This document shows, in pieces, positions 8,090-9,504 of a stretch of DNA of 9,504 bases. The stretch is from contig RFHL01000257.1 of assembly GCA_003696875.1 (NCBI GenBank), forward strand, positions 1 to 9,504. The letters are read 5' to 3'. Source of the DNA: Bacteroidota bacterium. Lineage in GTDB: Bacteria > Bacteroidota > Bacteroidia > J057. The notes under the pieces are model-generated. The model ran no database searches. It was not told the DNA's origin and saw only the letters and a program-made list of their open reading frames with translations. Both the position numbers and the translations under genes were made by a program. Numbering within the stretch: position 1 is the stretch's first letter; the number at the start of each line of letters is the position of its first letter.

Positions 8090-8106
8090 GGCTTGCCGCC
8101 ATGATC
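8090..8106 (+). repeat. Extra outside copy of a hairpin/CCATGATC module
   Basis: GGCTTGCCG followed by CCATGATC is repeated in inverted orientation at 8170-8189, where GATCATGG, three extra bases and CGGCAAGCC occur. Seventeen bases match with one 3-nt insertion. The related module at 8226-8251 (GCAGATCATGG plus a palindrome) makes three copies. It lies just outside the left terminal repeat of the element, so related sequence is not confined to the element. Confidence 0.7.
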
Positions 8107-8117
8107 GCCCCGAAACC

Positions 8118-8145
8118 AGTGCTCTGTCAAGTGAAAAATGACGGG
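8118..8145 (+). repeat. Left terminal inverted repeat of the 189-bp element
   Basis: Reads AGTGCTCTGTCAAGT, four variable bases plus one A, then AATGACGGG at its inner end. The reverse complement of 8279-8306 shares the outer AGTGCTC, the GTCAAGT block and the inner AATGACGGG. Divergence is confined to position 8125 and the 4-nt block 8133-8136. Confidence 0.85.
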
Positions 8146-8166
8146 AAAGCAGTCGCAGATTTTTTC

Positions 8167-8236
8167 GCAGATCATGGTCCCGGCAAGCCGGGAAGTTTGG
8201 CGAGCCAAACGAGGCATTTTTCAATGCAGATCATGG
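8167..8236 (+). repeat. 11-bp direct repeat GCAGATCATGG, period 59 bp
   Basis: GCAGATCATGG occurs at 8167-8177 and 8226-8236. Each copy is followed within two bases by a short palindrome (TCCCGGC-AA-GCCGGGA and TGCCGGT-TT-ACCGGTA). An additional TCGCAGAT direct pair lies at 8153-8160 and 8165-8172. The pattern suggests the interior was partly built by duplication of a palindrome-plus-tail module. Confidence 0.85.
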
Positions 8237-8253
8237 ATGCCGGTTTACCGGTA
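8178..8253 (-). other. Cluster of four tight stem-loops, possible structured RNA
   Basis: Four palindromes lie almost end to end: TCCCGGC-AA-GCCGGGA (8178-8193), GTTTGGC-GA-GCCAAAC (8195-8210), GCATT-TTTC-AATGC (8214-8227) and TGCCGGT-TT-ACCGGTA (8238-8253, one G-T wobble). Read on the minus strand, the first closes with CTTG inside GGCTTGCC and the third with GAAA. CUUG and GNRA are well-known stable RNA tetraloops, whereas the plus-strand loops are less typical. The enclosing terminal repeats could form the closing stem of a multibranch fold. Transcription has not been shown; DNA cruciforms or protein-binding sites are alternatives. Confidence 0.45.
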
Positions 8254-8278
8254 GATGCGGAGAAAGATGCAGCGATCA

Positions 8279-8306
8279 CCCGTCATTCGGGACTTGACCG
8301 AGCACT
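8279..8306 (-). repeat. Right terminal inverted repeat of the 189-bp element
   Basis: Partner of 8118-8145. It reads CCCGTCATT at its inner end and ACTTGACCGAGCACT at its outer end. The outer edge also pairs with bases beyond the element as CGAGCAC-taggc-GTGCTCG (8299-8317). The loop of that hairpin contains the stop codon of the minus-strand 115-aa gene. Confidence 0.85.
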
Positions 8307-8652
8307 AGGCGTGCTCGCCGATCTGTAGGCGCCGGTAGAGCAGGAAAAGTGGGAGGGACCCGCCCTGAAGGGCGACTGCGGGACTAGCGGAAGGACCGAC
8401 CGGCAACAGCACACGTACAAGTGACAACCGTTCTACCAGGACAGTCATCCAAAAAACGGAAGGGCTATCGTCCAGATCAAAACCGGGCCACAAGTCGTCA
8501 GGCTGCGATTCGCCGAGGAGGCTTTCTTCCACCTCCTCAAACTCGGCGGCTTGGGTGTTCTTGCTCCAATGTACGACACCCAAGCCCAGCAGCGCGATCG
8601 CGCTGGCCATCAGTACCGACAGGAAAACTTTGGTTACACCCTTTTTCAGCAT
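8305..8652 (-). CDS. Small exported or membrane-anchored protein of unknown function
   Basis: Encodes 115 aa from the ATG at 8652; a TTG 12 codons upstream is less likely. I do not recognise the family. The N-terminus MLKKGVTKVFLSVLMASAIA has a Lys-rich start and a hydrophobic core to about residue 27. This is a signal peptide with a plausible cut after TQA (residue 35), or a single membrane anchor. Next comes an acidic stretch (EFEEVEESLLGESQPDDLW), then a hydrophobic middle (VFWMTVLVERLSLVRVLLPV) and a short basic end (LYRRLQIGEHA). The final codon and stop (8305-8307, TAG on the minus strand) sit on the right edge of the inverted-repeat element, so the natural C-terminus may have been altered. 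A CGCCCT-GA-AGGGCG palindrome (8361-8374) lies inside the coding region. Codon usage is not clearly coding throughout, so a broken gene is possible. Confidence 0.5.
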   Translation of the reverse strand: MLKKGVTKVFLSVLMASAIALLGLGVVHWSKNTQAAEFEEVEESLLGESQPDDLWPGFDLDDSPSVFWMTVLVERLSLVRVLLPVGPSASPAVALQGGSLPLFLLYRRLQIGEHA

Positions 8653-8685
8653 GCCTGCAAAAGAATGGGAATCCTCGGTCAAACG

Positions 8686-8693
8686 CAAGTGTA
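8686..8693 (-). promoter_or_regulatory. Possible Bacteroidota -7 element for the 115-aa gene
   Basis: TACACTTG on the minus strand matches the Bacteroidota -7 consensus TAnnTTTG with one mismatch and lies 34 nt upstream of the ATG at 8652. No clear TTG -33 element is found at the expected distance, so the call is weak. Confidence 0.22.
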
Positions 8694-8730
8694 GGAGAGA
8701 TTCTCCGATTGAAATTTCCGAACACCTTTC

Positions 8731-8756
8731 CTGGCCGCATGGGGGCCAGAACCCCC
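8731..8756 (+). promoter_or_regulatory. Two overlapping, mutually exclusive stem-loops upstream of the sulfatase
   Basis: CTGGCC (8731-8736) pairs with GGCCAG (8744-8749) over a 7-nt loop. GGGGG (8741-8745) can instead pair with CCCCC (8752-8756) over a 6-nt loop. The two share bases, so only one can form at a time, as in a simple switch. They lie about 140-165 nt upstream of the sulfatase ATG. Whether they are transcribed is unknown. Confidence 0.3.
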
Positions 8757-8896
8757 TGTGTATTAGTCCGCTGTCACGTACGCAGGACCCGGAAAAAAGT
8801 TGCCATAGCCATAAAAATGTGTGTTCCCTGCGCCAGCCGCGGGCGAGTCAACCGGTACTGAGGCCGAACAAGGGGCCTCTTTCCCTCAAAAGTCCC

Positions 8897-9504
8897 ATGC
8901 GCTGCGCTCTCCTCTGCCTGATCGCCTGCCTGATTGCCTGCCTGTTGGCATGCCAGCCTCCTTCCCCGCCGACCCGCCCACCCAACATCATCTTCATTTA
9001 CGCCGATGACCTCGGCTATGGAGACCTCAGCTGCTATGGGGCCGAGACCATTCATACCCCTCATCTGGACCAGATGGCCGCTGACGGGATTCGTTTCACC
9101 GACTTTTACAGCACCTCGCCCATCTGCTCGCCCTCGCGCACGGGCCTGCTCACCGGCCGCTATCAGGTGCGGGCCGGCGTGACCCGGGTCTTCTTCCCCA
9201 ACAGCCTGCAGGGGCTGGATACCGCCGAAGTGCTGATCCCGGAACTGCTGAAGCAGGCCGGCTATGCCACCGGCCTGATCGGCAAGTGGCACCTGGGCCA
9301 CCTGCCTGAGTTCCTGCCTACCCAGCAGGGTTTCGACTACTGGTTTGACTTGCCCTACAGCAATGACATGGAGTGGGCTCCACGAAAGGACCCGCCGCTG
9401 CCGCTGATGCGCAATGGCCAGATCATCGCCCAACCGGTGAACCAGAAGGAGCTCACCCAGCGCTATACCGCCGAGGCCGTCAATTTTATCGCCCGGCATC
9501 AGGA
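8897..9504 (+). CDS. Lipoprotein arylsulfatase (type I, formylglycine-dependent), 5' part
   Basis: The ATG at 8897 opens a frame that runs off the right edge; 202 codons are present, while type I sulfatases are usually 450-600 aa. These enzymes hydrolyse sulfate esters, often of sulfated polysaccharides or glycolipids, in the periplasm or at the cell surface. The N-terminus is a lipoprotein signal with LLAC at residues 16-19, followed by a Pro-rich linker. NIIFIYADDLGYGDLSCYG (30-48) supplies the metal-binding Asp37-Asp38. The signature CSPSRTGLLTGR starts at Cys77, the residue converted to formylglycine by a separate maturase. IGKWHLGH supplies Lys130 and His132. GFDYWFDLPYSNDM (145-158) resembles the arylsulfatase A branch. 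All visible active-site residues are intact. No SusC/SusD or glycan genes are visible, so the substrate is unknown. It is divergent from the 115-aa gene. Confidence 0.95.
   Translation, partial: MRCALLCLIACLIACLLACQPPSPPTRPPNIIFIYADDLGYGDLSCYGAETIHTPHLDQMAADGIRFTDFYSTSPICSPSRTGLLTGRYQVRAGVTRVFFPNSLQGLDTAEVLIPELLKQAGYATGLIGKWHLGHLPEFLPTQQGFDYWFDLPYSNDMEWAPRKDPPLPLMRNGQIIAQPVNQKELTQRYTAEAVNFIARHQ
8915..8950 (+). repeat. 12-bp in-frame tandem repeat in the sulfatase signal peptide
   Basis: Three units encode CLIA, CLIA and CLLA: TGCCTGATCGCC (8915-8926), TGCCTGATTGCC (8927-8938) and TGCCTGTTGGCA (8939-8950), followed by TGC. The result is successive lipobox-like sites LIAC, LIAC and LLAC at Cys11, Cys15 and Cys19. 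Unit gain or loss would keep the frame and change the length of the hydrophobic core by four residues. Confidence 0.9.

Larger units (their letters stand above)
7770..8304. other. Intergenic region without a convincing gene, rich in inverted repeats
   Basis: About 535 bp lie between the adaptor start and the end of the small 115-aa gene. Open frames exist on both strands, but their products are low-complexity, Arg- or Pro-rich and lack any recognisable domain. From left to right the region holds a leader hairpin (7797-7815), an AT-rich stretch (7821-7880), a GGGGTATCCCC inverted repeat (7905-7915), a purine-rich run (about 8005-8030), a 12-bp perfect palindrome (8046-8057), a GTAGCAC direct repeat (8064-8070 and 8075-8081), and then the inverted-repeat element starting at 8118. 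No tRNA-like or rRNA-like sequence was seen. Confidence 0.7.
8118..8306. mobile_element. 189-bp MITE-like element with 28-bp terminal inverted repeats
   Basis: The ends are inverted copies: 8118-8145 and 8279-8306 pair in one unbroken register at 23 of 28 positions (mismatches at 8125 and 8133-8136). Just inside, both ends keep diverged similarity (TCGC, T-rich run, CGCA, then a GC-rich palindrome). The interior carries no convincing protein. It contains palindromes at 8178-8193, 8195-8210, 8214-8227 and 8238-8253. No target-site duplication is seen in the flanks (ccgaaacc at left, aggcgtgc at right). Terminal repeats with a short non-coding interior fit a non-autonomous transposable element; a structured RNA or BIME-like repeat is the alternative. 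I cannot assign a parent transposase family. Confidence 0.65.
8653..8896. other. Divergent intergenic region between the 115-aa gene and the sulfatase
   Basis: These 244 bp separate two divergently oriented genes and should carry both promoters. Seen here are a one-mismatch TAnnTTTG on the minus strand (8693-8686), two mutually exclusive stem-loops (8731-8756) and a short A-run (8803-8808 region). No good promoter match was found for the sulfatase, and no RNA gene is recognisable. Confidence 0.5.

Noticed and set aside
7763..8104. Plus-strand frame of 113 codons in the region upstream of the adaptor
   Set aside because: It overlaps the adaptor start and probable promoter, and its product is Arg/Gly-rich at the end with no domain.
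7987..8217. Minus-strand frame of 76 codons through part of the palindromic element
   Set aside because: The sequence is better explained by palindromes and terminal repeats; the product is Cys/Pro-rich with no recognisable fold.
8153..8236. Repeated GCAGAT motifs considered as a CRISPR-like array
   Set aside because: The repeats are only 8-11 bp with unequal spacing and lie inside palindromes; there are no 25-40 bp repeats with uniform spacers.
8101..8328. Plus-strand frame of 75 codons spanning the palindromic element
   Set aside because: The frame covers both terminal inverted repeats, and its composition follows the palindromes; no support for a protein.
8774..9499. 241-codon minus-strand frame opposite the sulfatase
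   Set aside because: The plus strand carries intact sulfatase active-site motifs; the minus product is low-complexity and has no family features.

Overview
The window comes from a bacterium, most likely a Bacteroidota member of moderately high GC (about 55-60% by eye), and possibly a Saprospiria/Lewinella-like lineage. The reasons are the style of the AsmA-like, NodT-type and lipoprotein adaptor proteins, start codons without Shine-Dalgarno sequences, and a lipoprotein sulfatase. The lineage is an inference. No rRNA, tRNA or CRISPR array is visible.

Layout. Positions 56-7769 are read leftward (minus strand). In transcription order they hold a periplasmic adaptor lipoprotein (7769-6684), an RND/HAE1 inner-membrane pump (6628-3401) and a NodT-type outer-membrane efflux lipoprotein (3408-1975). 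Together these make a complete tripartite efflux operon. A small unrecognised protein (1823-1482) and an AsmA-like membrane-anchored protein (1354-56) follow. The AsmA-like protein stops at about half the length I expect for the family. The pump and outer-membrane genes overlap by 8 nt. The adaptor and pump genes are separated by 55 nt that is mostly a 14-bp tandem repeat.

Positions 7770-8304 have no convincing gene. An AT-rich stretch (about 7821-7880) is the likely promoter zone of the efflux operon. The right part is packed with inverted repeats. The main find is a 189-bp element at 8118-8306 with 28-bp terminal inverted repeats (23 of 28 matching), enclosing a row of tight palindromes. 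It looks like a non-autonomous mobile element (MITE-like) and/or a structured RNA read on the minus strand. A small secreted or membrane protein of unknown function (8652-8305, minus) takes its stop codon from the edge of this element.

From 8897 to the right edge a plus-strand lipoprotein sulfatase begins. It carries the CSPSR formylglycine motif and runs off the window. Its signal peptide is encoded by a 12-bp in-frame tandem repeat that creates stacked lipoboxes.

How they work together: the adaptor, pump and outer-membrane channel should form one proton-driven export machine. No regulator gene is adjacent, so the inducer and substrate cannot be told from the window. The sulfatase is a separate, divergently oriented unit.
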